A stretch of 14,470 nt of DNA, from the NCBI GenBank assembly GCA_964483775.1, contig CAZADA010000079.1, forward strand, positions 1-14,470, written 5' to 3'. The notes under the pieces are model-generated. The model saw only the letters and a program-made list of their open reading frames with translations, ran no database searches and was not told the DNA's origin. Shown one piece after another: positions 7,591-14,470 of the stretch (the stretch's first letter is position 1; each line of letters opens with the position of its first letter). A program made the position numbers and the translations under genes. The stretch is from CAZADA01 sp964483775. Lineage in GTDB: Bacteria > Pseudomonadota > Alphaproteobacteria > Caulobacterales > Maricaulaceae.

Positions 7591-7621
7591 AGCCTTTGGC
7601 GCCTTTTTGGTGGGAAAGGCT
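7591..7621. repeat. Inverted repeat AGCCTTT-N17-AAAGGCT in the divergent intergenic region
   Basis: A perfect 7-base inverted repeat (7591-7597 and 7615-7621) with a 17-base spacer between argF' and the lipoprotein gene. It could be a protein-binding site or a leader-RNA hairpin for the minus-strand operon. There is no T-tract that would make it a normal terminator. Chance is not excluded. Confidence 0.3.
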
Positions 7622-7679
7622 CGCAATTGCCTGCGCGCCGCGCTAGAGACACGCGGTGCTTTCAGCCATGGGGATCGTC

Positions 7680-9605
7680 ATGAAGGCTTGGATGAGGCTC
7701 TTTGCCGTTTTCTGCACGGCTCTATTTTTGACCGCATGCCCGCAATCGTCGAACGAGGACGATGATGAGGATGCGCGCGTGGAAGACCAACAGCCCTCTC
7801 AAGAGGCGGCGGCCGAGAAAATTGCGCGCCTGAGCGAAGAACTGGACGCGGTCGAGACGCGAGCGCTGGCGACGCCCAGCGGGCCTGCGCCCGATCCTGC
7901 TGACGCCGACTTGGTGATTGATGCGTTGCCCGAAGAATGGCGCGTCACGTATGGCGCCGCCTCCTACGAGGAAGACAGCGGCGCCTTGTTGATCGAGGAC
8001 ATGCGCATTGTCTGGACGCCCGTCGAGCAGGTCGCGATCACCATCGACGCCATGCGCTTTTGGGATTTTGACGCCGAGTTTGTCGCCGCCCGCCTTCGTG
8101 GCGAACGCCTTGAAGACGAAGGCGCCATCGCCAGCCGGATCGAGGCGTCGGGCCTGTCAACGTCAGGGCTTGAGGTCATGGTCGGCGTGTTGGATGCGCA
8201 AATCAAAGCCCTCGTCGACAGCGGCGCTGCGTTCGACCGCACGAGCGTGAGCGATGATGTGGAGTTCTTGCGCTACGACCTCGCCGTCGAGCGCCTGGTG
8301 TTCGATACCGTTGCGCTGTTGCCGTTCGACACGGGCCCGCAGGTGATTTCATTGGACGATCCGCAAGCTGAGGATCCCATTGGCCCATTGCGTCAGATCA
8401 TAGCGTTTGAACGCTCCTTGGCCGCCGAAGCGACCACGATGACGAATGCGCGCGGGGCTTTCGACTTCGTCGGCTACGGCAGTCGCGGCACGGTTGATTT
8501 CTCGCTGGCGCGCGCGGGCAGCAAAGGCTGGCGCGGTTACGACGTCGAAGAGAGCTTGATGGAAGGTCTGGACGTCAACGTGGAGTTCGACACGCGCGTG
8601 TACAACTGGGACTTTGGAGCCCCGGCCGAATGGGACAGCAACACCGTCGGGTTCTCGATCGGCTCGGCTGTTCACGAAGGCCTGCGTATGGACCAGGCGT
8701 TGACATACTTGTTGGCGATGGAACTTCCGGATCTTTCGGAGACAGACCTTTTGACTTTCGGCGTGATGAAAGTCACCGACACCAACGTCAGCGTCAACAA
8801 TTTCGACGTCGTGGGTCTGGAGTACTTTGAGCTCGACCTTTCGAAATTCCATTGGCTCACGCCCACCCGCTTTGGCTTTAACCTGGAGGGGCTGTCGTTG
8901 GACTTCGCCCAAATGGTGGACCTCGCTGCGAGCACGGACAGGGCGATGCCGGTGCCGCCGGACGCCGCTGAGGTTATCTCACTGCTTGAGCGCTATAACC
9001 TGTCTCCGGTCGTCACGGATTTTAGCATCCTGCTCGATTGGAACCCCGACAATGGCGGGACCCTGGCCAATCTCGGTTTAGGCGTGCGCAATCTCGGCCG
9101 GATCCGTTTCGAGTCCCAAGGCGTGCTGCCGTCATTCGACAGTTTCGCCCAATTGTTCCAAGAGGCCGGCGATTTCGACCAGGATGGCATGAGCCAACTC
9201 TTCATGGCGGAGGGCGCTCTGAACTCGGTGATGATCGAGATTGTGGACGATGGCGGCCTCGAGGCTGGCTTTGACGTGTTCCGCGAGTACGCCGCCATGT
9301 CGGCCGATGAAACGCCGGAACTGCAGCGCTACGCCGATATGACGACGGACGAGTTGCGGCTGTTGGCTTCTGAGCTGGTGGTTCAGGCCGCTGGCGGGAT
9401 GGGCGAGAGCTTGCCGTTCGTCACCGACTACGCCAATTCCGTAGCCGACTTCATTCAAAATGGCGGCTCCTTGCGGCTCACCGTGCGGCCTCGCGAACCG
9501 TTGACGGCGCAAAGTGCTGCTCAGTTGAGCGAACTGGCCGGCGAGGATCCCAACCAATTGGTTGACGTCCTGGGCGTGCGTCTGGAGCACCTGGGCGGCA
9601 ACTAG
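7680..9605 (+). CDS. Large acidic lipoprotein of unknown function
   Basis: I do not recognise the family. The 641-residue product opens with a lipoprotein signal: Lys2/Arg6, a hydrophobic run, then the lipobox LTAC with Cys20. Residue +2 is Pro, not Asp, so outer-membrane sorting is plausible. A very acidic linker follows (about 25-45, rich in D/E/Q), then a short possible helix (45-63) and a long acidic domain with many beta-like segments. Near 9169-9190 is DFDQDG, which resembles the start of a calcium loop but lacks the usual final acidic residue. No enzyme motif is seen. The ATG at 7680 has GGGGA 5 bases upstream and gives a standard lipoprotein signal. ATG 7668 or GTG 7656 would only lengthen the N-terminus. 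It stands alone: divergent from argF', with its own terminator. Confidence 0.85.
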   Translation: MKAWMRLFAVFCTALFLTACPQSSNEDDDEDARVEDQQPSQEAAAEKIARLSEELDAVETRALATPSGPAPDPADADLVIDALPEEWRVTYGAASYEEDSGALLIEDMRIVWTPVEQVAITIDAMRFWDFDAEFVAARLRGERLEDEGAIASRIEASGLSTSGLEVMVGVLDAQIKALVDSGAAFDRTSVSDDVEFLRYDLAVERLVFDTVALLPFDTGPQVISLDDPQAEDPIGPLRQIIAFERSLAAEATTMTNARGAFDFVGYGSRGTVDFSLARAGSKGWRGYDVEESLMEGLDVNVEFDTRVYNWDFGAPAEWDSNTVGFSIGSAVHEGLRMDQALTYLLAMELPDLSETDLLTFGVMKVTDTNVSVNNFDVVGLEYFELDLSKFHWLTPTRFGFNLEGLSLDFAQMVDLAASTDRAMPVPPDAAEVISLLERYNLSPVVTDFSILLDWNPDNGGTLANLGLGVRNLGRIRFESQGVLPSFDSFAQLFQEAGDFDQDGMSQLFMAEGALNSVMIEIVDDGGLEAGFDVFREYAAMSADETPELQRYADMTTDELRLLASELVVQAAGGMGESLPFVTDYANSVADFIQNGGSLRLTVRPREPLTAQSAAQLSELAGEDPNQLVDVLGVRLEHLGGN

Positions 9606-9633
9606 GATCGGCCAGCTTGTTTGGACATGATGA

Positions 9634-9665
9634 GGGGGGTGCGTTTGGCGCACCTCCCTTTTTTT
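9634..9665 (+). terminator. Rho-independent terminator of the lipoprotein gene
   Basis: A 10-bp stem (9634-9643 with 9649-9658, one G-U pair as RNA), a 5-base loop and then seven T residues, 28 bases after the lipoprotein stop codon. The T-tract is on one side only, so it serves the plus strand and not the convergent reductase gene. Confidence 0.88.
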
Positions 9666-9680
9666 GGCGATACAGCGCGC

Positions 9681-10916
9681 TTAGCCCACCATTGCGCTCG
9701 CCAGTTGGCGCAAGGACTGGGCGGGATCGGCGAGCGTCTCGGCCGGTATGGAAGCTTGCGCGGTAATGAAGGGCTTGGCGCCCAAAAAGTCGGCCGGGCT
9801 ATTCACCGCATCGACGGCGAGGAGCCGGCCTGAGCGGGTGTAGAACACGGCAAATCGGTCGCTCGCCGGATCGCCGCGGACCGTTTCAGCGTCAAAGCCG
9901 CGCAGGACCCCGGCGGTCTGCAATTTGCGATCAAACTGATCCGACCAGAACCAGGGCGTTTCCACCGCTGGCCGGTCTGCGCCGCATATGGCCGCCGCAG
10001 CAAGCTTACCCTGCTCGAGAGCATTGTGAACGGACTCCAAGCGCATCGTTTCATCGGCGTAGTGAACCAAGGGCCGGCGCGCGCAATCGCCAATGGCGAA
10101 AATGGCGGGATCGCTGGTGCGCGCGTCATGATCGACAACGACGCCGTCATCGCACGCCAGTCCCGCCGCTTGCGCCAAGTGTGTGTTCGGCTCAACGCCA
10201 ACGCCGACGATGACCGCGTCACATGGGTGGACCGCGTCGGCGGTGCGCACGCGATTGACGTGCTCGTCGCCCTCAAACGCAAGCACGTCGACATTGCAGC
10301 GAACCTCCACGCCGTGGGCTCGATGCAGCGCCTGAAAATGGTCGGCGATAACCGGTCCTGCGACACGCGCCAGCACACGCGGCGCCCGCTCCAGAACCAA
10401 AGCGTCAGCGCCCAACTCGCGCGCAGCGGCGGCCAACTCCAGACCGATGTAGCCAGCGCCAATCACCACCAGGCGCACGCCAGGGCGCAACCGCTGGCGT
10501 AGGGCGTCCGCGTGGGCTCGTGTGCGGAACACGCCCACGCCGGGCAAATCCATCCCGGGTAACCGCAATGTGCGCGGACTGGCGCCGGTGGCGAGGATCA
10601 GGTGGTCGTACGGCGTCCGATCACCGCCTGAAACGCCAACGGTTTGTCCGGTGCGGTCGATGTCGACGACGCTGACGCCTTCAATCACATCGATTTGCGC
10701 AGTGTCATAGGCGTTCTGGGCGCGCAGCCTCACACGGTCGGTGTCCACTTTGCCCAAGAGGTAACCCTTGGACAGCGGCGGGCGTTGATATGGCGCCTCG
10801 GGTTCGTCGCCCAAAACCGTGATGGCGCCTTGCCAGCCCTCATCGCGCAAGGCGAACGCCGCCTGGACGCCGCCTTGGCCGGCGCCGATGATGACCACAC
10901 GTTCGCCACCCGCCAT
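9681..10916 (-). CDS. NAD(P)H-dependent FAD reductase of the ferredoxin/rubredoxin reductase type
   Basis: The 411-residue product belongs to the pyridine-nucleotide disulfide-oxidoreductase-like group that passes electrons from NAD(P)H through FAD to a small iron-sulfur protein (putidaredoxin reductase, rubredoxin reductase). Seen in order: FAD motif VIIGAGQGG (8-16), PYQRPPLSKGYL (42-53), LATGASPR (108-115), the second nucleotide motif VVIGAGYIGLE (150-160), VGVGVEPN (237-244), FAD-binding IFAIGDCA (272-279) and the C-terminal WFWSDQFD (322-329) typical of the group. No redox-active CxxxxC pair is present, as expected. The ATG at 10914-10916 has GGAGGAG 8 bases upstream; an ATG seven codons earlier overlaps that site and is rejected. 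No ferredoxin, P450 or dioxygenase is nearby, so the partner is unknown. Cytoplasmic. Confidence 0.9.
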   Translation of the reverse strand: MAGGERVVIIGAGQGGVQAAFALRDEGWQGAITVLGDEPEAPYQRPPLSKGYLLGKVDTDRVRLRAQNAYDTAQIDVIEGVSVVDIDRTGQTVGVSGGDRTPYDHLILATGASPRTLRLPGMDLPGVGVFRTRAHADALRQRLRPGVRLVVIGAGYIGLELAAAARELGADALVLERAPRVLARVAGPVIADHFQALHRAHGVEVRCNVDVLAFEGDEHVNRVRTADAVHPCDAVIVGVGVEPNTHLAQAAGLACDDGVVVDHDARTSDPAIFAIGDCARRPLVHYADETMRLESVHNALEQGKLAAAAICGADRPAVETPWFWSDQFDRKLQTAGVLRGFDAETVRGDPASDRFAVFYTRSGRLLAVDAVNSPADFLGAKPFITAQASIPAETLADPAQSLRQLASAMVG

Positions 10917-10924
10917 TCCGCGCA

Positions 10925-10931
10925 CTCCTCC
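10925..10931 (-). promoter_or_regulatory. Strong ribosome binding site of the FAD reductase gene
   Basis: GGAGGAG on the minus strand with an 8-base spacer to ATG 10914-10916. This fixes the start against the in-frame ATG at 10935-10937. Confidence 0.75.
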
Positions 10932-11065
10932 ATCCACGCCCTGATTAAGTCTGGGGCGCCCGTGTTGGTCAAGCGAAGCGGCTGAGGCGCCACCGGAGAT
11001 TGTGGCTGATCTGTGGCAATGGTTGCGGCGACCATTTGCTCTTCAATTTGCCTGACCATCACTTC

Positions 11066-11094
11066 ATTCAAGTGTTCACAGTATTTAATCTCAA
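11066..11094 (-). promoter_or_regulatory. Candidate sigma-70-type promoter for the FAD reductase gene
   Basis: On the minus strand TTGAGA (-35-like, 5 of 6) and TTGAAT (-10-like, 4 of 6) are separated by exactly 17 bases, inside the AT-rich core of the intergenic region and about 150 bases before the reductase start. Plausible, but the -10 element is weak. Confidence 0.3.
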
Positions 11095-11301
11095 ACTTGC
11101 GTCTCTGTTTTAAGCATATCGGGGCGTCATCAACGGTTCGGTAGGACGTTTGGCTTATGGCTACCAACGCTATGTTTGCGTCTGGTGTGTGGGGACAAAT
11201 GACTGGGAATCGATCGGCTGGCGCCAAGCCTTGCCGGCGCGCATGCGCCGTGGGCGCGGACGGCGGCCTAGCGGGAGTGGTGGTCTTACGGAGATGCACC
11301 C

Positions 11302-13206
11302 ATGTCTGAACCCGTCTTCGAATCGGCCAAGGCCACGCCGCGACGCCTGTCGACGCTGATTGCCGTGGCCATGTTGGGCGTGTGCGTCGTCGCGTTGGGT
11401 GTGGCCACAGCGCTGTCCATTATCTTGGATGCTCGGCAGGCGCGGACCGTCGTCGAACAGGAATCCGTGATCGTCTCCAAGATCGTCGCCAACAATCTCG
11501 CTGGCCCTGTCGCCCGTGGCGACGACCAGGCGATCAGCGCGTCGGTTGAAGCCGCCGCAGCGTTTGAGAGTGTGCTGGGCGCTGTTGTGACCGATCCACA
11601 GGGCGTTGTGTTGGCGCGCTACGCCCGCGATGGCGATGTTGCGGCGGGCGCCTTTGTACCTCCCTTGCAGGTCACAACACCCGTTACCCGTGATGGCGCT
11701 TTGATTGGCGCCCTTACGTTGACCATCAGCATGGACACGGTCCAAGCCGCCGTGCTTGGCCGCTTGGCGCAGGGCGCGGGCGTCCTGCTCTTGGCCTTGG
11801 GCTTGTCAGGCGTGTTTGCGTTTTTGTTGTCACGCCGCATCATACGGCCGATCCAGCGCATTGAGCGCCGGATCCGTCGGATTTGTGACACCGAGTGCTA
11901 CGCCACGCGCGTGGATGCTGATGGTCCTGCGGAGGTCCGCAGTCTAGTTGAGGCCTTTAACGCGATGATCGCCGCGATCGAGCAACGCCACGCGCGCTTG
12001 GGCGAGACGGTGCAGGAGTTGACCTTGGCGCGCGACACCGCCGAACGCGCCACGGCGGCCAAGTCGCGGTTCCTGGCGTCGGTCAGTCATGAGATCCGCA
12101 CGCCGCTCAACGGCGTTGTCGGCATGACCGAGGTCTTGGCGTCAAAGTCTCTGCCGAGTGACGTCCGCGACATGGTCGATACGATCAACGATTGCAGCAA
12201 AACACTCACGGTCTTGCTCAATGACGTCCTCGATCTCTCGAAAATCGAAGCGGGTCGCTTGGATATCACGCCAGTTACCGGCAACCTCAAGCATGACCTC
12301 AATCGTATCAATAAGCTGTTCTCCGCCTATGCCGAAGAAAAGGGCGTGAACCTTAAGTTCTCTTGTGATGAACAGTTACCAGACAATCTGCACTATGACC
12401 CCGTCCGTGTGCGTCAATGTGTGTCCAACCTGGTGTCGAATGCGATCAAGTTTACCGAAGTCGGGTCGGTCACGGTCAGCGTCCACGCCGAAACGACCGC
12501 GACACACGAACTGCTCGTGAGTGTGCGGGTCGAAGACACAGGTATCGGCATCAGCCTGAACGCGCAGCAGCAGATCTTCACGGCGTTCACCCAAGCCGAC
12601 GACGCCACGACACGACGCTTTGGCGGCACCGGTTTGGGCCTTGCCATCACACGCAAGCTTGCCCGGCTGATGGGCGGCGACGTCCAAGTGCACAGCCGCG
12701 TTGGCGAAGGATCCACCTTCACGTTCACATTCTTGGCCGAGCCGGCCGCCGTCGAACCGGTCTCGGCCGCGCCGCTGCGCCCATCAGACAGGGCCGCCAT
12801 TGGCGCGGGTCTTGAGAACGTCAGAGTGCTGTTGGTCGACGACAACATCGTCAATCGGCGCGTGGCGCGGGTGTTCCTCGAGCCCAAGGGTATGATCGTC
12901 ACCGAAGCCGAGCACGGCGAGGCGGCGCTGCGGCATCTGGATCGCGACACCTTCGATCTGTTGCTGATCGATATGAACATGCCCGTCATGGATGGTCCGG
13001 CAACGGTGAAGGCCATCCGTGACAGCTCCCGCGGTTATCGCGACATTCCCATCGTCGCCCTGACCGCCGACGCCATGAGCGGAGATCGCGAGCGCTATTT
13101 GGCGCTGGGCATGGACGGTTACACGGCCAAGCCGGTTGATAAGCACGATCTGCAAGCTGAAATCATGCTGGCGCTGAACGCCGGCGCCAAACGCATGGCC
13201 AGTTAG
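11302..13206 (+). CDS. Membrane-bound hybrid sensor histidine kinase
   Basis: A 634-residue two-component sensor. Order: transmembrane segment 1 (about 19-42); a periplasmic sensor of about 110 residues (43-156) that looks like a CHASE8-type domain (SKIVANNLAGPVARGD, VVTDPQGVVLARY), a family call from memory; transmembrane segment 2 (about 157-178); HAMP (179-231); the dimerisation/phosphoacceptor domain with His263 in SHEIRTPLN; the ATPase with N-box Asn380 (NLVSNAIKF), DTGIG (412-416), F-box near 426-430 and GGTGLGL (441-447); and a receiver domain (507-625) with acidic pair Asp513/514, phosphoacceptor Asp557 in LIDMNMPVMDG, Thr588 and Lys610. There is no HPt domain, so phosphate must move to a separate phosphotransfer protein. 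GGAG lies 8 bases before the ATG. No response regulator is next to it; a cytochrome c gene follows after 87 bases. Confidence 0.94.
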   Translation: MSEPVFESAKATPRRLSTLIAVAMLGVCVVALGVATALSIILDARQARTVVEQESVIVSKIVANNLAGPVARGDDQAISASVEAAAAFESVLGAVVTDPQGVVLARYARDGDVAAGAFVPPLQVTTPVTRDGALIGALTLTISMDTVQAAVLGRLAQGAGVLLLALGLSGVFAFLLSRRIIRPIQRIERRIRRICDTECYATRVDADGPAEVRSLVEAFNAMIAAIEQRHARLGETVQELTLARDTAERATAAKSRFLASVSHEIRTPLNGVVGMTEVLASKSLPSDVRDMVDTINDCSKTLTVLLNDVLDLSKIEAGRLDITPVTGNLKHDLNRINKLFSAYAEEKGVNLKFSCDEQLPDNLHYDPVRVRQCVSNLVSNAIKFTEVGSVTVSVHAETTATHELLVSVRVEDTGIGISLNAQQQIFTAFTQADDATTRRFGGTGLGLAITRKLARLMGGDVQVHSRVGEGSTFTFTFLAEPAAVEPVSAAPLRPSDRAAIGAGLENVRVLLVDDNIVNRRVARVFLEPKGMIVTEAEHGEAALRHLDRDTFDLLLIDMNMPVMDGPATVKAIRDSSRGYRDIPIVALTADAMSGDRERYLALGMDGYTAKPVDKHDLQAEIMLALNAGAKRMAS

Positions 13207-13293
13207 GCTTAGGCCGGTTGGGCGCGGGCCAGGACGCTGTGCCGCGGTGCGGCCCCATTGCAAGGCGCGCCCCGATCGATCAGTTCATCACCC

Positions 13294-13800
13294 ATGAAAC
13301 CAACGCGCCCGCTATTCTTCCTCTGCGTCCTCGCCGTGCTGGCCGCGTGCGGCGGCGCGTCGCGTGACAGCGACCTGCAAGACCAAGCCGCCGCCCTGCC
13401 GGGCATTTACGCCCAGGCCGACATCACCAATGGTCGCGCAATCGCCGCGCAATGCACAGCCTGCCACACGCTGGGCAAGGGCGGACCTCACCGTGTCGGC
13501 CCCAATCTGCATGGCGTGTTTGGCCGCGTATCGGGAACCGCGGAGGGGTATCGGCAGTACTCCGACGCGCTCAAGGATGCAGGCATTGCGTGGACACCTG
13601 AGCTCATCGATCAATGGTTGGCTGATCCGCAGGACTTTTTGCCAGGCAATGGCATGCGGTTTCTTGGCGTTGCCGACGCTGACAATCGGCGTGACCTGAT
13701 CGGGTATCTGATGCTGACGACGCAGGACATGGTCGCCGAGGAGGCCGACGCCGCGCCGTCGTCACCGTCACACCCAACGCCGTCATCCAACCATCAATAG
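13294..13800 (+). CDS. Lipid-anchored class I (mono-haem) cytochrome c
   Basis: A 168-residue electron carrier. It has a lipoprotein signal (MKPTRP, a hydrophobic run, lipobox LAAC with Cys19), one haem site CTACH (Cys54, Cys57, His58), the cytochrome c2-like GPNLHGVFGR (69-78), YSDALKDAGIAW (89-100), WLADPQDFLPG and Met121 in GNGMRF as the likely sixth ligand. The tail (about 148-168) is rich in Ser/Pro/Ala and looks disordered. It should sit on the periplasmic side, tethered by lipid, and pass electrons in respiration. The ATG at 13294 is chosen because it starts a proper signal peptide; the frame is open from a TTG at 13258, which would add a poor leader. The ribosome site is weak. It may be co-transcribed with the upstream kinase (87-base gap). 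Its 3' end overlaps the convergent gene by 7 bases. Confidence 0.92.
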   Translation: MKPTRPLFFLCVLAVLAACGGASRDSDLQDQAAALPGIYAQADITNGRAIAAQCTACHTLGKGGPHRVGPNLHGVFGRVSGTAEGYRQYSDALKDAGIAWTPELIDQWLADPQDFLPGNGMRFLGVADADNRRDLIGYLMLTTQDMVAEEADAAPSSPSHPTPSSNHQ

Positions 13801-14470
13801 CGAAGCCACAACCCCAAAACTCCGGCGTTTTCTTGGACGAAATTCTCGCCAGCGACTGTTGTGTACGCGCCGGCTTGAAACGATACCCGTTCGGAGAGTT
13901 CGCGTACGGCGGTCAGCTGAACTTTGTGGCTTTCAAAGCTCTCGTCCAAGGGTCCGAGGTCTTCCAAGCCCCATGTGGAAAAGGTCTGGCCGAGCACCAA
14001 CCAGCGATCGGTCGGGCGCAGGCCCAACGTGACGTCGAACCGGGCTTCGCTGCTTTCGGTGTCTTCGCGATCGCGCCAAGCCAGTTGGGCTTCGGCGAAG
14101 CCGTGTCGCCACCCCTGCCCCAGTCGACCACGCACCTCCGCCCCGAACCCGCCATCGCCTAAAGGTTCAGCGACCGCATTCTCGGCCTGGCCAGGAATAA
14201 GCGCCAACACCTGGGCCGACAGGATCGCGCCCTCGCGGGGGCGGGCGATCACCGTGCGCAGACCCAATTCGGAACCGGCAAATCCCTCGGCCACGTCACG
14301 GCTTGCCCCACGGGTGATTTCGACCCGCTGGAGAACGGGCTTTGCGACCAATGTCCATCGATCGGTGAGACCGTGTTCCCAGTAGACAGAGAGTTCGGAC
14401 TTTTCAAAGTCGAGCAGATCTTCCAAATCGCCGTCATTGTTGAAGGTGCGGTCGGCAAACGAGAAGATGG
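13794..14470 (-). CDS. Outer-membrane beta-barrel-like protein, 3' part only (5' end outside window)
   Basis: The frame is open from the right edge (first full codon at 14468) to a TGA at 13794-13796, giving 224 residues. The protein alternates short polar turns with amphipathic strands (for example SELSVYWEHGLTDRWTLVAK, FDVTLGLRPTDRWLVLGQTF) and ends in LGLWLRY. This is the aromatic C-terminal signature of proteins inserted into the outer membrane by BAM. No enzyme motif is seen. It could be a transporter/porin-like hypothetical; I cannot name the family. A TTG at 14424-14426 could be read as a start, but the upstream codons (...FSFADRTFNNDGDLED) look protein-like, so the gene most likely continues off the window. 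Signal peptide and true start are not visible. Confidence 0.75.
   Translation of the reverse strand, partial: IFSFADRTFNNDGDLEDLLDFEKSELSVYWEHGLTDRWTLVAKPVLQRVEITRGASRDVAEGFAGSELGLRTVIARPREGAILSAQVLALIPGQAENAVAEPLGDGGFGAEVRGRLGQGWRHGFAEAQLAWRDREDTESSEARFDVTLGLRPTDRWLVLGQTFSTWGLEDLGPLDESFESHKVQLTAVRELSERVSFQAGAYTTVAGENFVQENAGVLGLWLRY

Larger units (their letters stand above)
10917..11301. other. 385-bp divergent intergenic region
   Basis: This stretch separates the minus-strand reductase from the plus-strand histidine kinase. About 11035-11130 is clearly richer in A/T than the surroundings and probably holds the promoters. A small inverted repeat CACTT-CATTC-AAGTG is at 11060-11074. A GC-rich hairpin (CGGCGC-GCAT-GCGCCG) is at 11235-11250, about 50 bases before the kinase start, without a T-tract. 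I find no convincing coding region: the open frames across it are rich in Arg/Pro and overlap real genes. Confidence 0.6.

Noticed and set aside
7576..7677. Minus-strand 33-codon frame ending in a histone-like Lys/Ala/Pro tail (PTKKAPKAKKLL)
   Set aside because: It lies between two stop codons with no ATG or GTG start and overlaps the lipoprotein start region; it could at most be a remnant.
11235..11250. GC-rich hairpin before the kinase gene, considered as a terminator or riboswitch element
   Set aside because: A 6-bp stem with no T-tract; common by chance in such GC-rich DNA.
10730..11299. 189-codon minus-strand frame across the intergenic region into the reductase gene
   Set aside because: Its ends are Arg/Pro/Ser-rich, it overlaps the reductase in another frame and has no ribosome site or motif. 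Only the short AT-rich middle looks protein-like.
13246..13258. Small hairpin GCCGC-GGT-GCGGC between kinase and cytochrome genes, considered as a terminator
   Set aside because: The stem is only 5 bp and is not followed by a T-tract.
1..14470. Search by eye for CRISPR arrays, insertion sequences, tRNA/rRNA genes and phage attachment sites
   Set aside because: No regularly spaced repeats, transposase motifs, cloverleaf-like sequences or long direct repeats were seen.

Overview
The window is high-GC, densely coded, and reads as chromosomal DNA of a Gram-negative bacterium. Lipoboxes, a lipid-anchored c-type cytochrome and an outer-membrane-type beta barrel support this. An N-acetylglutamate synthase/kinase fusion beside an N-acetylornithine carbamoyltransferase is known from Xanthomonadales and from alphaproteobacteria such as Maricaulis. 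A Maricaulis/Hyphomonas-like alphaproteobacterium is my best guess from memory of those families; nothing in the sequence proves it.

Left half (1-7508, all minus strand): an arginine plus carbamoyl-phosphate operon, transcribed from about 7.5 kb down to 1. The order is argF' (N-acetylornithine carbamoyltransferase), argG, an argE-like N-acetylcitrulline deacetylase, argB as a bifunctional N-acetylglutamate synthase/kinase, argC, carA, carB (cut by the window edge). Genes overlap by 3-8 bases or lie 11 bases apart, except for 104 bases between carA and carB. Together they predict the acetylated ('Xanthomonas-type') arginine route: glutamate to N-acetylglutamate and its phosphate (ArgB fusion), to the semialdehyde (ArgC), to N-acetylornithine (aminotransferase not in window), to N-acetylcitrulline (ArgF' with carbamoyl phosphate from CarAB), to citrulline (deacetylase), to argininosuccinate (ArgG). 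ArgH and the aminotransferase must lie elsewhere. Where Xanthomonas, as I recall, has argH after argC, this window has carAB.

Middle (7509-10916): a 171-bp divergent intergenic region with two inverted repeats. It is followed by a plus-strand gene for a large acidic lipoprotein of unknown function, which ends at a clear rho-independent terminator. A convergent minus-strand gene then encodes a ferredoxin/rubredoxin-reductase-type FAD enzyme.

Right part (10917-14470): a 385-bp divergent intergenic region with an AT-richer core, a plus-strand hybrid histidine kinase (two membrane segments, HAMP, kinase core, receiver), a plus-strand lipid-anchored class I cytochrome c, and, overlapping it tail to tail, the 3' part of a minus-strand beta-barrel-like protein. 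I saw no mobile element, CRISPR array, tRNA or rRNA.
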